Of a stretch of 64,000 nucleotides of DNA, positions 1 through 9,805 are shown piece by piece. Below the pieces are notes generated by a model. It was not told where the DNA came from and made no database searches. It was given only the letters and a program-made list of their open reading frames with translations. Position 1 is the first letter of the stretch. Each line of letters starts with the position of its first letter. The DNA is from an uncultured Asticcacaulis sp. (GTDB taxonomy: Bacteria > Pseudomonadota > Alphaproteobacteria > Caulobacterales > Caulobacteraceae). Location: positions 1 through 64,000 of the forward strand of contig CAKZJB010000082.1 in the NCBI GenBank assembly GCA_936940865.1, given 5' to 3'. Made by a program: the position numbers and the translations under genes.

Positions 1-55
1 ACAACTTTCTCAGATTCTCAACCCCGATGCACCCCACATCTGTGAGATATGCGGG

Positions 56-1429
56 TTAGGCCGCCTGCGCAGCCTTATCTTTCAGCGTATGCAGGCGCTC
101 GGCGACCAGGAAGCTCAGTTCCAGTGCCTGGTCGGCATTTAGCCGCGGGTCGCAGTGCGTGTGGTAACGGTCCTGCAGGTCCTCGTCCGACAGGGCGAAG
201 GCGCCACCGGTGCATTCGGTGACGTTCTGGCCCGTCATTTCCAGGTGCATGCCGCCCGGATGGACGTTTTCACTGGCGGCGATATCCACGAACGAGCGGA
301 CTTCCGACAGGATGCGGTCGAAGGGACGCGTCTTGTAGCCGTTCGACGCCTTGACGACATTGCCGTGCATCGGGTCGATCGACCACACCACCGGCACGCC
401 GTGCTTGCGCGTGGCAGCCATCAGGCGCGGCAGGCGCTCCGCCACCTTGTCCGAGCCGAAACGGCCGATCAGGGTCAGGCGGCCCGGAATGGCCTCGGGG
501 TTCAGCGTGTCGATCAGGCGCAGCAGGTCGTCGGGCTCCAACGTCGGCCCGCACTTGACGCCGATCGGGTTCTTGATGCCCTTCATGTAGTGGACGTGCG
601 CGCCGTCCAACTGACGGGTGCGCTCGCCGATCCACAGCATGTGCGCCGAAGTGTCGTACCAGTCGCCCGACGTCGAATCGACGCGGGTCATGGCCTGCTC
701 GTAGTTGAGCAGCAGCGCCTCGTGGCTGGTGAAGAAATCGACCTGGCGGATCTGCGGATGGCTGTCCGGCGTCACGCCGATCGCCGACATGAAGCTTAAG
801 GTTTCGGAGATCTTCTCGGCCAGGGCGCGGTAGCGTTCGCCCTGCGGCGAACCCGACACGAAACCCAGCGTCCACTTATGGATGTTGTACAGGTCGGCAT
901 AGCCGCCGTTGGCGAAGGCCCGCAGCAGGTTCAGCGTCGCCGACGACTGATGGTAGGCCTTGAGCAGGCGCTGCGGATCCGGCAGGCGCGCTTCCGGCGT
1001 GAATTCCATGCCGTTGATGTTGTCGCCGCGATAGCTGGGCAGGGTCACGTCGCCGATGGTTTCGACGGCGGACGAGCGCGGCTTGCCGAACTGGCCGGCG
1101 ATACGGCCGACCTTGACCACCGGACGGCCGCCGGCAAAGGTCAGGATGACCGCCATCTGCAGGATCAGACGGAAGGTGTCGCGGATATTGTCGGCCGAAA
1201 ATTCCTTGAAGCTTTCGGCGCAGTCCCCGCCCTGCAACAGAAACGCGTTGCCCTTGGCGACTTCGCCCAAAGCCGACGTCAGACGACGCGCTTCACCGGC
1301 AAAGACCAGCGGCGGAAGGTGGGACAGCTCGTCTTCGACGGCGTGGAGGGCCTGGACGTCCGGGTAATCGTTCGGAATGTGCAGGGCTGGCAATGCGCGC
1401 CAGTCTTTGGGGGACCATGACTTGTTCAT
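56..1429 (-). CDS. 3-deoxy-7-phosphoheptulonate synthase, class II (plant-type DAHP synthase)
   Basis: 457 aa ORF; motifs [29 protein letters not shown] and [15 protein letters not shown] typical of class II DAHPS. Confidence 0.95.
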   Translation of the reverse strand: MNKSWSPKDWRALPALHIPNDYPDVQALHAVEDELSHLPPLVFAGEARRLTSALGEVAKGNAFLLQGGDCAESFKEFSADNIRDTFRLILQMAVILTFAGGRPVVKVGRIAGQFGKPRSSAVETIGDVTLPSYRGDNINGMEFTPEARLPDPQRLLKAYHQSSATLNLLRAFANGGYADLYNIHKWTLGFVSGSPQGERYRALAEKISETLSFMSAIGVTPDSHPQIRQVDFFTSHEALLLNYEQAMTRVDSTSGDWYDTSAHMLWIGERTRQLDGAHVHYMKGIKNPIGVKCGPTLEPDDLLRLIDTLNPEAIPGRLTLIGRFGSDKVAERLPRLMAATRKHGVPVVWSIDPMHGNVVKASNGYKTRPFDRILSEVRSFVDIAASENVHPGGMHLEMTGQNVTECTGGAFALSDEDLQDRYHTHCDPRLNADQALELSFLVAERLHTLKDKAAQAA

Positions 1430-1522
1430 GGACCGTATGTAATCGTTTGGATTACCAAACTCAACGGGGTTTGGGCCCGAATACAGCGCGTTTCATGGTA
1501 AAAGCGCCCGAAAAACCACGGT

Positions 1523-2884
1523 TTATTGTAATATTTGCAACTTTCCGTCGGCTTTGACGGCCTTGATCGCCAGGCACGCCACCACGACCATCAGCGCGCC
1601 CAGGCAGTAAAGCCAGGCCCGCCACATGCCGTAGCTCAGCGCATTGAGCAGGAAATAGCACGCCGCCCCCGCCAGCATATAGGGCCGCGCCCGCTGCGCG
1701 ACCGGCAGGCTCGGAACCGCCGCGGCCTCCTGTCCGATCTCGATCATCTCGTTATCGGACTGGCGAACGTGATAGCGCGAATCCATGGGCGCGATGAACC
1801 AGAACACACAGAACCAGAAAGCCCCCAGAAGCAACAGGCCGGGTATGCCCAGCTCCAGCCAGGCCTGGAGCGACATGTCGTGCGTATGCAGCGGGATGGC
1901 GGGTGCAAACCGGCGCGACGATTCATAGCCCCAGCCCCAGAAAGGCTTCTCCAGGCTATGGCCGACCGCCGTGCTCCAGATTTCCACGCGCGCCCCCCAG
2001 GACGCCGGCAGGTGCGCCGGCAAGGTGGCCGAAAGGCCCGTTCCCCTCAGGATCAGGATGATCATCGGGAAGGCCAGTATCCACAGCAGCGCCAGCCCCG
2101 CCAGCTCGTGCTCGGGCAAAAAGCCGCGCCGCGTCCACGCGTTCGGCCAGTAGCGCGCCGCCAGGAAGACCAGACCGCCGGCAACGAAACAAAGCATGTG
2201 CGCATTGGTGTCGACCGTGACCGACGTCCACAGGACAGTCAGCGCCATCAGGCCGACCACGCCCAGCCAGCGCTTGTGGACCAGCCAGAAGCTGAGCGGC
2301 CAGAACAGCATCAGCAGCACAGCGTTGAGATTCGAGGCGTCGACCACAACCATTTCAGGCCTGTGCCCGCCGAACCAGGTGCGATTGACCCAGTTGCGGA
2401 TGCCGTCATTCGTGACGGCGTCGCCCAACATCACCGCTGACAGCGCCGCCATCAGGACCGCGATAAGGACGATGACCCGGCGGCTGTTGTTTTCCTTCAA
2501 CCCCCACGCCGCGCACACCATGGCCCAGGTGGTGAACCACATGCACATGGGCGCCTGGAAGTAACGCGTCGACGTGGCATAGGCCCGGCCGACGGGAACA
2601 CCGTGGCCGATCATCTCGACGAAATCAGAGCGGAAGAAGGCGAGGAGCAGGATGACGCCGCTCAGCGCCGCCGCCGGCAGGAAGCGGCGTATGGGCCTGC
2701 CCCTTCGAGGATCGAGACACCCCAAGAGCAGAAGCCCGCCCAGGAACATGACGGGCGGCAGTATGGTCGTCGCGCCGAAATAGACGGTGATCAGGAGCGT
2801 GGCGAAGAAGAGCAGCAGTACCGCTTCGGCATAGTGATCCGTGATCCTGTTCCAGACGGCGGCCGCCCCCCCAGCTCTGCTCAT
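1523..2884 (-). CDS. O-antigen ligase-like / polysaccharide polymerase membrane protein
   Basis: Multi-TM ORF with Wzy/O-antigen ligase-like motif HTHDMSLQAWLELGIPGLLLL; start chosen at MSRAGG, overlapping the upstream gor stop. Confidence 0.75.
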   Translation of the reverse strand: MSRAGGAAAVWNRITDHYAEAVLLLFFATLLITVYFGATTILPPVMFLGGLLLLGCLDPRRGRPIRRFLPAAALSGVILLLAFFRSDFVEMIGHGVPVGRAYATSTRYFQAPMCMWFTTWAMVCAAWGLKENNSRRVIVLIAVLMAALSAVMLGDAVTNDGIRNWVNRTWFGGHRPEMVVVDASNLNAVLLMLFWPLSFWLVHKRWLGVVGLMALTVLWTSVTVDTNAHMLCFVAGGLVFLAARYWPNAWTRRGFLPEHELAGLALLWILAFPMIILILRGTGLSATLPAHLPASWGARVEIWSTAVGHSLEKPFWGWGYESSRRFAPAIPLHTHDMSLQAWLELGIPGLLLLGAFWFCVFWFIAPMDSRYHVRQSDNEMIEIGQEAAAVPSLPVAQRARPYMLAGAACYFLLNALSYGMWRAWLYCLGALMVVVACLAIKAVKADGKLQILQ

Positions 2885-4254
2885 AGGCGCTTGTCCTTTA
2901 TGGTGACGATTTCTTCCGCGGCGGTCGGGTGGACGGCGCAGGTCGCGTCCCACTGCGCCTTGGTCAGCCTGGCCTTCACGGCGACGCCCGCCAGCTGGAT
3001 GACCTCTCCGGCGTCGCCGCCGACAATGTGCGCCCCCAGCACGACATCGCTTTGCGCATCGACCACCAGCTTCATGAATATCCGGCTTTCAAACCCGTTG
3101 AACGTCGCCTTCATCATGCGGAATTTTGTCGAATAGATGTCGATCTTGATGCCCTTCTCGATCGCCTGGTCTTCCGTCAGGCCGACCGTGCCGATCTGCG
3201 GCTGCGAGAAGACGGCCGTGGGCACGTTCTCATAGTCGTAGGCCGTCGGATTGTTCTTGAAAGCGGTCTCGACGAAGGCCACCGCCTCGCGGATCGCCAC
3301 GGGCGTCAGGTTCAGCCGGTTGGTGACGTCGCCGATGGCGTAGATATGCGGGTGCACTGTGCGCGAATATTGGTCGACCGGCACCGCGCCGTGCATGTCG
3401 GGCGTGATGCCTATGGCTTCCAGCCCCAGGCCCTCGGTCTTGGGCTTGCGGCCCGACGCATAAAGGACGGCTTCGGTATCGAAGGTCGTGCCGTCGTTGA
3501 GATGCAGGGTGACGGTGTCGCCCTCCTTGTGCAGCTTGATCGGATCGACGCCGGTCATGATATGGATGCCGCGCAGCTTCATTTCGGCGGTCAGGTGGTC
3601 GCGCACCTCATGGTCGAAGCCGCGCAGGATCTTTTCGCCCCGGTACATCAGCGTGACATCGACGCCCAGGCCTTTCATGACGCCGGCGAATTCAACGGCG
3701 ATATAGCCGCCGCCGACGATGACCATGCGCCTGGGCAGCCTGTCCAGCTTGAACATGTCGTTGGACGTCAGCGCGTGTTCCAGGACGCCCGGGCAGTGCT
3801 GCGGCAGGAAGGGCCAGCCGCCGGTGGCGATCAGGATGGTCCTGGCCGTCACTTCGCGCGCGCTTCCGTCCGACGCCGTCAGGACCAGCGTGTGCGCGTC
3901 CTTGAATCCGGCATGGGCGGCGATGACCTCGGCGCCGGCGCGCGTCAGGTTCGAGCCGTAGATGCCCGACAGGCGCGTCAGCTCGGCGTCCTGCCTGGCC
4001 TTGAAATGGTGCCAGTCGAATTCGCCCAGGCTGACGTCCCAGCCGAAGCCCTTCGCATAGTCGATCTGTTCGGGGACTTCGGAGGCGAAGACCATGAACT
4101 TTTTCGGCACGCAGCCGCGCAGCACGCACGTGCCGCCCGGACGGTCCTCTTCGGCGACGCCGACCTTCAGCCCCAGGTTGGCCGCCAGACGCGCGGCGCG
4201 CACGCCGCCGGAACCGGCGCCGATGACAAACAGATCATAGTCGAATTCGGACAT
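2881..4254 (-). CDS. gor: glutathione-disulfide reductase
   Basis: 457 aa; FAD motif GAGSGGVRAAR, redox motif GGTCVLRGCVPKK, C-terminal HPTAAEE. Confidence 0.95.
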   Translation of the reverse strand: MSEFDYDLFVIGAGSGGVRAARLAANLGLKVGVAEEDRPGGTCVLRGCVPKKFMVFASEVPEQIDYAKGFGWDVSLGEFDWHHFKARQDAELTRLSGIYGSNLTRAGAEVIAAHAGFKDAHTLVLTASDGSAREVTARTILIATGGWPFLPQHCPGVLEHALTSNDMFKLDRLPRRMVIVGGGYIAVEFAGVMKGLGVDVTLMYRGEKILRGFDHEVRDHLTAEMKLRGIHIMTGVDPIKLHKEGDTVTLHLNDGTTFDTEAVLYASGRKPKTEGLGLEAIGITPDMHGAVPVDQYSRTVHPHIYAIGDVTNRLNLTPVAIREAVAFVETAFKNNPTAYDYENVPTAVFSQPQIGTVGLTEDQAIEKGIKIDIYSTKFRMMKATFNGFESRIFMKLVVDAQSDVVLGAHIVGGDAGEVIQLAGVAVKARLTKAQWDATCAVHPTAAEEIVTIKDKRL

Positions 4255-4268
4255 GAAAAAGCTTTCTG

Positions 4269-4961
4269 TTACGGATAGACCGTACGGACGCCCGTATCGG
4301 TGCCCAGCAGCGCGACTTCGGCCAGGTCGAGAAACAGGCCGTGCTCAACGACGCCGGTCAGCGACTTCAACTCATGGGCCAGCCCCACCGGTTCCTTGAT
4401 CGCCCCGCAGGCGACGTCGAAGATAAGATTGCCGCCATCCGTTATGAAGGGCTGCCCGTCGCGCTTGCGCTGCACCGGCACCTTTTCGATGTCGAAATCC
4501 AGCAGCACGTCACAGATGCGGTTGACGGTGGCCTTGTACGCGAACGGTTCGACCTCGATCGGCAGGGGGAATTTTCCCAGTGTGGCAACGTGCTTGCCGG
4601 CGTCGGCGATGACGACGCAGGTCTTGGCCTGCTCCCAGATCAGCTTTTCACGCAGCAGCGCCCCGCCGCCGCCCTTGATCAGGGCCAGCCCCTCGCCGAT
4701 CTCGTCGGCGCCGTCGACGCACAGGTCCAGCGTGCCCACATCATTGACGTCGCGGATGGTCAGGCCCAGGCTTTCGGCCAATTGCGTCGTTTGCAAGGAT
4801 GTCGAAACCAGAGTCAGTTTTTTGCCGGCCTTGACTTCGCGCGCGATGGCCTTGACGAACCATGCCGCCGTCGAGCCTGTGCCGAGGCCGACCTTCATAT
4901 CGTCCTTGACGTATTGCAGGGCGGCTTCGCCGACCGCCTGCTTCTGTTCGTCGGCTGTCAT
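4269..4961 (-). CDS. rpiA: ribose-5-phosphate isomerase A
   Basis: [41 protein letters not shown] motifs. Confidence 0.95.
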   Translation of the reverse strand: MTADEQKQAVGEAALQYVKDDMKVGLGTGSTAAWFVKAIAREVKAGKKLTLVSTSLQTTQLAESLGLTIRDVNDVGTLDLCVDGADEIGEGLALIKGGGGALLREKLIWEQAKTCVVIADAGKHVATLGKFPLPIEVEPFAYKATVNRICDVLLDFDIEKVPVQRKRDGQPFITDGGNLIFDVACGAIKEPVGLAHELKSLTGVVEHGLFLDLAEVALLGTDTGVRTVYP

Positions 4962-6319
4962 TTTTTCTTCGCCTCCGCCTTTTCGGCCGCCTTGCGCGTG
5001 CGGAACGCCTTGGCCCAGCCTGGCTTTTCGGTCTGTGTGCTGCGCTCGAAGGCCAGCGCATCGGCCGGCACGTCGGCCGTGATGACCGACCCCGACCCCG
5101 TCATGGCGCCGTCGCCCCCCGTCACGGGCGCGACCAGCGAAGAGTTCGAGCCGATAAAGGCGCGTTCGCCGATAACCGTGCGGTATTTGAAGAAGCCGTC
5201 ATAGTTACAGAAGATGGTGCCCGCGCCTATGTTCGAGCCCGCGCCGACGCTGCCGTCGCCCAGATAGGACAGATGGTTGGCCTTGGCGCCCTCGCCGATC
5301 GTGACGTTCTTGACCTCGACGAAGTTGCCGATGTGCACGTCCTTGCCGATGTCCGCGCCGGGGCGCAGGCGGGCATAGGGACCGATCAGGGCGCCCGGGC
5401 CGACGCGGGCGCCTTCCAGGTGTGAAAAGGCACGGATCACGGCGCCGGAGGCAATGCTGACGCCTTCGCCAAAGACGACATTGGGCTCGATCACAACACC
5501 CGGCTCGACCTCGGTATCGTAGCAGAAGAAGACGGTTTCCGGCGCCGGCATATGCACGCCATTGTCCATCAAAGCCTTGCGCACGCCGTCCTGCCAGACG
5601 CGCTCGGCGACCGCCAGTTCCGCCTGGCTGTTGGCGCCCAGCGTATCGTCCTCGCGCGCCATGACGACGCGGGGCTGAAGCCCCCTGCCCTTAGCCAGGC
5701 CGACGATGTCGGTCAGATAGTATTCGCCCTTGGAATTCTCGTTCTTCACATCGCTGAGCAGCGAGAACAGCCGCTGTCGGTCGCACGCCAGGACGCCCGA
5801 ATTGCAGGCGGTGACGAGAAGCTGTTCCGGCGTCGCCTCGCGCGCCTCGACGATCGCATCAAGTTTATCGCCATCGAGGATCAGGCGGCCGTAGGCTCCG
5901 GGATCAGCCGCTTCGAAGCCGAGCACGGCCAGGTCCGCTTCCGCCGCCAGGTCGAAGACCGGCCCCAGCACGCGCGCCGACAACAGCGGGCAGTCGGCAT
6001 AGGAGACGATGACGCTGCCGTCGAAGTCCTTGAGCACCTCGCGCGCGGCATTGACCGCGTGGCCGGTGCCCATCGGCGGGTCCTGGATGGCGATGTTGGC
6101 CTCGCCGACGCGAATGGCCGCGGCGCGGCGGACTTCGGGGCTGTGATTGCCGACGACCACCACGACGCGGTCGCAGCCGAGCTCGAACGCCGCGTCGATG
6201 GCCCGGTCGAGCATGGAACGCCCGCCGACCTTGTGCAGCACCTTCGGCAGCGGCGACTTCATCCGGGTGCCCTGTCCTGCCGCCAGGATCACAGCGGCAC
6301 GGGCCGTATTTTCACGCAT
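4958..6319 (-). CDS. glmU: bifunctional UDP-N-acetylglucosamine pyrophosphorylase / glucosamine-1-phosphate N-acetyltransferase
   Basis: N-terminal [22 protein letters not shown]-terminal left-handed beta-helix hexapeptides; 4-bp overlap with rpiA. Confidence 0.95.
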   Translation of the reverse strand: MRENTARAAVILAAGQGTRMKSPLPKVLHKVGGRSMLDRAIDAAFELGCDRVVVVVGNHSPEVRRAAAIRVGEANIAIQDPPMGTGHAVNAAREVLKDFDGSVIVSYADCPLLSARVLGPVFDLAAEADLAVLGFEAADPGAYGRLILDGDKLDAIVEAREATPEQLLVTACNSGVLACDRQRLFSLLSDVKNENSKGEYYLTDIVGLAKGRGLQPRVVMAREDDTLGANSQAELAVAERVWQDGVRKALMDNGVHMPAPETVFFCYDTEVEPGVVIEPNVVFGEGVSIASGAVIRAFSHLEGARVGPGALIGPYARLRPGADIGKDVHIGNFVEVKNVTIGEGAKANHLSYLGDGSVGAGSNIGAGTIFCNYDGFFKYRTVIGERAFIGSNSSLVAPVTGGDGAMTGSGSVITADVPADALAFERSTQTEKPGWAKAFRTRKAAEKAEAKKK

Positions 6320-6408
6320 ATCCGCACTCTTCGATTGAGATTCCCGTGGATTTAGCCCAAACGGGCCGACAGTGAAACGGCAATCGCGTGCGTTGCGGAG
6401 AGAAATTT

Positions 6409-7080
6409 ATGGACCTTAACGGCTACATCCTCGCCTTCGACCTCGATGGGACGCTGGTGGACACCGCGCCGGACATCATCGGCGCGCTGAACCTGGTGCT
6501 GCGCGAGGAGAACATCAAGCCGTACCATCTCGACGAAGCGCGCCCCCTGATCGGTCGCGGCGCCATGGAACTGCTGCGCCGCGGCTTCGCCCTGGCCGGC
6601 CATCCGCTGGCGCCCGAACAGGAACAGCCCCTGCTCGACCGGCTTTTGAAACATTACGAAGCCCATATCGATGCCTTTTCGCGGCCGTTCGACGGGCTGA
6701 TCCCGGCGCTCGACGCGCTTGAGCGGCACGGCGCGCGCTTCGCCGTCTGCACCAACAAGCACACCTATCTGTCGGTCGAGCTGTTGAAAAGGCTCAAGCT
6801 CTTCGACCGCTTCGGCTCGATCCGCGGCGCCGACAGCGTCCCCGCCAAGAAGCCGGATTCCGGGCATCTTCTGGCCTGCGTCGAGGACATGGGCGGAGAT
6901 ATCAGCAAGACCATCATGATCGGCGATTCGGAAACCGACTTCCTGACCGCGAAGAATGCCGGCGTGCCGTCGATCCTGGTCAGCTTCGGCTATTCGGAAC
7001 GCCCGATCCAGGAACTCGACTGCGACGTTCTGATCAACCATTACGACGACTTCGTGGCAGCGGTGGAGACGGTCATTTAG
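6409..7080 (+). CDS. gph: HAD hydrolase, phosphoglycolate phosphatase-like
   Basis: FDLDGTLVDTAPD motif and IMIGDSETDFLTAKNAGVPSILVSFGY. Confidence 0.85.
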   Translation: MDLNGYILAFDLDGTLVDTAPDIIGALNLVLREENIKPYHLDEARPLIGRGAMELLRRGFALAGHPLAPEQEQPLLDRLLKHYEAHIDAFSRPFDGLIPALDALERHGARFAVCTNKHTYLSVELLKRLKLFDRFGSIRGADSVPAKKPDSGHLLACVEDMGGDISKTIMIGDSETDFLTAKNAGVPSILVSFGYSERPIQELDCDVLINHYDDFVAAVETVI

Positions 7081-7090
7081 CACCATCACG

Positions 7091-7260
7091 ATTATACTCC
7101 CCCGCTCGGCGGGGGAGGTGGCATTCGCGGAGCGAATGACGGTGGGGGGCGCAGAGGTTACAAGCTCGGCGCGCGCGTTTTCTCCGCCCCCGCCACCGCA
7201 TCTCGTCGCCTAAAGGCTCTTCGTGCGGTCCCCCGCCTCGCCGAGCGGGGCGGTATAAAA
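7091..7260. repeat. REP/MITE-like intergenic inverted-repeat element
   Basis: CCCGCTCGGC (7101-7110) is the exact reverse complement of GCCGAGCGGG (7240-7249); nested hairpins CTCCCCCGC-tcg-GCGGGGGAG (7097-7117) and CATTCG-N5-CGAATG (7122-7138). Confidence 0.75.
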
Positions 7261-7278
7261 GAGATTGTCGCCCAACAC

Positions 7279-7307
7279 GAAAAAGCCAGCCGGTTGCCCG
7301 GCTGGCT
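7279..7307 (-). terminator. Rho-independent terminator for the TonB receptor gene
   Basis: On the minus strand: AGCCAGCCGGGCAACCGGCTGGCT followed by TTTTCG. Confidence 0.8.
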
Positions 7308-7332
7308 CTAAAGTCGAAGGTTGAAGCAGCCC

Positions 7333-9609
7333 TTAGAAGCTCTTCTTGACCGAAACGAAGACCTGACGCGGGGCACCGGTCAGGATCGTCTGGGCGGTGC
7401 CGGCGGCGTCGTTGTTCACGAAGCCGTTCGAACCGATGGTCGAGATGTACTTCTCGTCCGTCAGGTTGGTGACGTTCAGCTGCAGAGTCGTGCCGACCGA
7501 AGCGAAGCGGTAGCCGAGGGTCAGGTCGCTGATGGTCGAGGCCTTCACCTTGCCGCCGATGTTTTCATAGGTATACCAGCGGTCGCCCGTATAGTCGGTG
7601 CTGAGCGTGCCGAACAGCGCGCCGTTGTCGTACGACAGCTCGGTCTTCAAGAGGTCCTTCGGCGTGTTGACGACGGTCTTGCCGCGGGTATGCGCCTGGA
7701 CGGTACCGTCCGACGCGATGACGTCGTTCTGGTACTTCGAGTCGTTGTAGGTATAGGCGGCATAGAGCTTCCACGCCGGGGTAATGCGGTAGCTGCCGGC
7801 CAGTTCCAGGCCCTTGCTCTTGACGCCGCCGACGTTTGACAGCACCGGCGCATTGCCGACGATGCCGGCGCCTTGCGCCACGGCCAGGATACGGTTGCTG
7901 AAGTCGACGTCATAGACCGCCAGAACGCCCTGGAACGAACCGGTGCGGACGCGGAAACCGCCTTCGAGGGTCTTCGAGCTTTCGGGCTTCAGGTGATCGC
8001 GCACATAGTCGACATTGACCTGCGACTGCGAGCTGAAGGGACCCGAGGTCGCGGCCGACACGTAGGCGTCCATGTTCTCGCTGTACGAGCCGAAGGCTTC
8101 GTAGGCGTCATTGATCTTGTAGACGAAGCCGGCCTGCGGCAGGAAGCTGTCCTGCGACTTGAGCGTGCCGTTGAGCGTACCGCCGACCTGCTGCTGCACC
8201 GTGTTCTTCACGTCCAGCGACTTGAAGCCGTAATTGACCTTCAGCGCGTCGCTGATCGTCCAGGTGTCCTGGACATAGGCCTGGGCCGTCTTGGTGGTGA
8301 AGGCGTATTGCCACTGGGTGTAGAAGGGATTGGTCTGGAAGCCCAGGCTGTCGCGGTGCGGCGCGCTGAGTGTTTCGCCGTAGAAGCGGCGGGCCTGGCC
8401 GAAGTCGTTGCTTTCCACCCAGAAGCCGGCGGCGACCTGGTGCGCGCCCAGGTCAATCGTCACGCCGCCGATGGCGCCCGTGCGGTTGATCTTGTACTCG
8501 GTCGTGCGGATCGAGACATAGGCGTTGTCCGACGACGGCGAGGCGGCGTTGTAGAAGGGCGAGGTGGAAACGCCCGGCGACGGCAGGTACGGCGTGACCC
8601 ACAGGCCCTGGCCCTTGTCGTCGTGATGGTAGACGGTGCCCGAGACACGGATCTTGTCCGACAGCGGCGTGTCGAAGCGCAGGCCCGACAGGGTGTCGTC
8701 GCGAACGCCGGCGCCGTAATAATAGGCGTCGTCGACGCTGGTGATCGGCGCCGGGAAGGCCGTACCCTGCTGGTAATCCTTGGCGACCGTGTTGGCCAGG
8801 GCCCAGTTCGGCTGGAAATTGTCCCAGGTGTAGCCGAGACGGTTGATCATCTCGAACGACATGTCCTGGTAGTCCTGCTCGCGGCGCTTCGAATTGTTGA
8901 CGAAGGCCGTCAGGTTGCCTTCGCCGACCGGCAGCACCCACTTGGTGTCGATCTGCTGTGCCTTCTGTTCGCCCGCGCCCTTCCACTTGTCGGTCTTCTG
9001 GTCGACCGCCGAGATGTAGCCTCGAAGGCCGCCGAGCGCATCGATCGCGCCGGTTTCGAAACGCCCGTAGACCCGGTGCATGGTGTTGGAACCAAGCGTG
9101 CCGTCCAGTTCGCCGCCCATCTTCTGCGACGGGTCGCGCGATACGAACTTCAGCGTGCCGCCCAGGTTCGACGACGTCGCCGAGTCGAGCGAGCCGGCGC
9201 CCTGGGCCAGGTCGACGCGCGCGATGTCTTCGTTGATGATGGCGCGGCTGATGTGCAGGCCGTTATAATTGCCGTACGACATGTCGCCCAGCGTGATGCC
9301 GTCGAGCGTGAAGCCGAGCTGGTTCTGGTTGAAGCCGCGGATCGAGATGCGGGTCGACCATTCGTAGGCGCCGAACGGGTCGGCCGACTGGAAGGTGACG
9401 CCCGGCAGCTTGTCGAGCACCTTGAGCGGCGACGTGCCGGGAGCGACTTCGCCGAGGTCGCGCGACTTGACGGTCTGGGTCTGGCGGCTCTGGCCGTGGC
9501 CGAGCACGATGACTTCGGCCGAGTCGGCGGCTTTCGCCTCTTGCGCCGACGCGGCGCTGGTGTTGAACAGCGCCAGGACGGCGGCGCCGGAAAGCAGTGC
9601 GATCTTCAT
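7333..9609 (-). CDS. TonB-dependent receptor
   Basis: Signal peptide, plug domain (VIVLGHGQSRQTQTVKSRDLGEVAPGTSPLKVLDKLPGVTFQSADPFGAYEWSTRISIRGF), C-terminal aromatic F. Confidence 0.92.
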   Translation of the reverse strand: MKIALLSGAAVLALFNTSAASAQEAKAADSAEVIVLGHGQSRQTQTVKSRDLGEVAPGTSPLKVLDKLPGVTFQSADPFGAYEWSTRISIRGFNQNQLGFTLDGITLGDMSYGNYNGLHISRAIINEDIARVDLAQGAGSLDSATSSNLGGTLKFVSRDPSQKMGGELDGTLGSNTMHRVYGRFETGAIDALGGLRGYISAVDQKTDKWKGAGEQKAQQIDTKWVLPVGEGNLTAFVNNSKRREQDYQDMSFEMINRLGYTWDNFQPNWALANTVAKDYQQGTAFPAPITSVDDAYYYGAGVRDDTLSGLRFDTPLSDKIRVSGTVYHHDDKGQGLWVTPYLPSPGVSTSPFYNAASPSSDNAYVSIRTTEYKINRTGAIGGVTIDLGAHQVAAGFWVESNDFGQARRFYGETLSAPHRDSLGFQTNPFYTQWQYAFTTKTAQAYVQDTWTISDALKVNYGFKSLDVKNTVQQQVGGTLNGTLKSQDSFLPQAGFVYKINDAYEAFGSYSENMDAYVSAATSGPFSSQSQVNVDYVRDHLKPESSKTLEGGFRVRTGSFQGVLAVYDVDFSNRILAVAQGAGIVGNAPVLSNVGGVKSKGLELAGSYRITPAWKLYAAYTYNDSKYQNDVIASDGTVQAHTRGKTVVNTPKDLLKTELSYDNGALFGTLSTDYTGDRWYTYENIGGKVKASTISDLTLGYRFASVGTTLQLNVTNLTDEKYISTIGSNGFVNNDAAGTAQTILTGAPRQVFVSVKKSF

Positions 9610-9664
9610 GTTTATCCCCACGGGCCGGGAGTAGCCCATGAGGCCGGCCTGCTATCGCGGCTGA

Positions 9665-9726
9665 GTGACAGTTTCGAAACGAAATGTCTTCAAAGTGATG
9701 TCAGTCCGGCCAAGCTTTTGCGACAT
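9665..9726 (-). promoter_or_regulatory. Candidate tandem Pho-box-like array upstream of the TonB receptor
   Basis: 7-mer blocks starting at 9665, 9676, 9687, 9698, 9709, 9720 (exact 11-bp period); GTGACAG, ATGTCAG and GCGACAT resemble reverse-complement CTGTCAY Pho half-sites. Confidence 0.5.
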
Positions 9727-9745
9727 CGGTTAATGCACTGATTTC

Positions 9746-9779
9746 AAAAGAAAAACCCTGTGGCGCGATCGCCACAGGG
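9746..9779 (-). terminator. Rho-independent terminator for the GDPD gene
   Basis: CCCTGTGGCGATCGCGCCACAGGG followed by TTTTTCTTTT on the minus strand. Confidence 0.85.
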
Positions 9780-9805
9780 CCGAAATTCATATCATTTGCG
9801 ACGGG

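Noticed and set aside
7873-9741. 622-aa plus-strand ORF antisense to the first TonB receptor
   Set aside because: Shadow ORF; no domain signature, Arg/Val/Ala rich.
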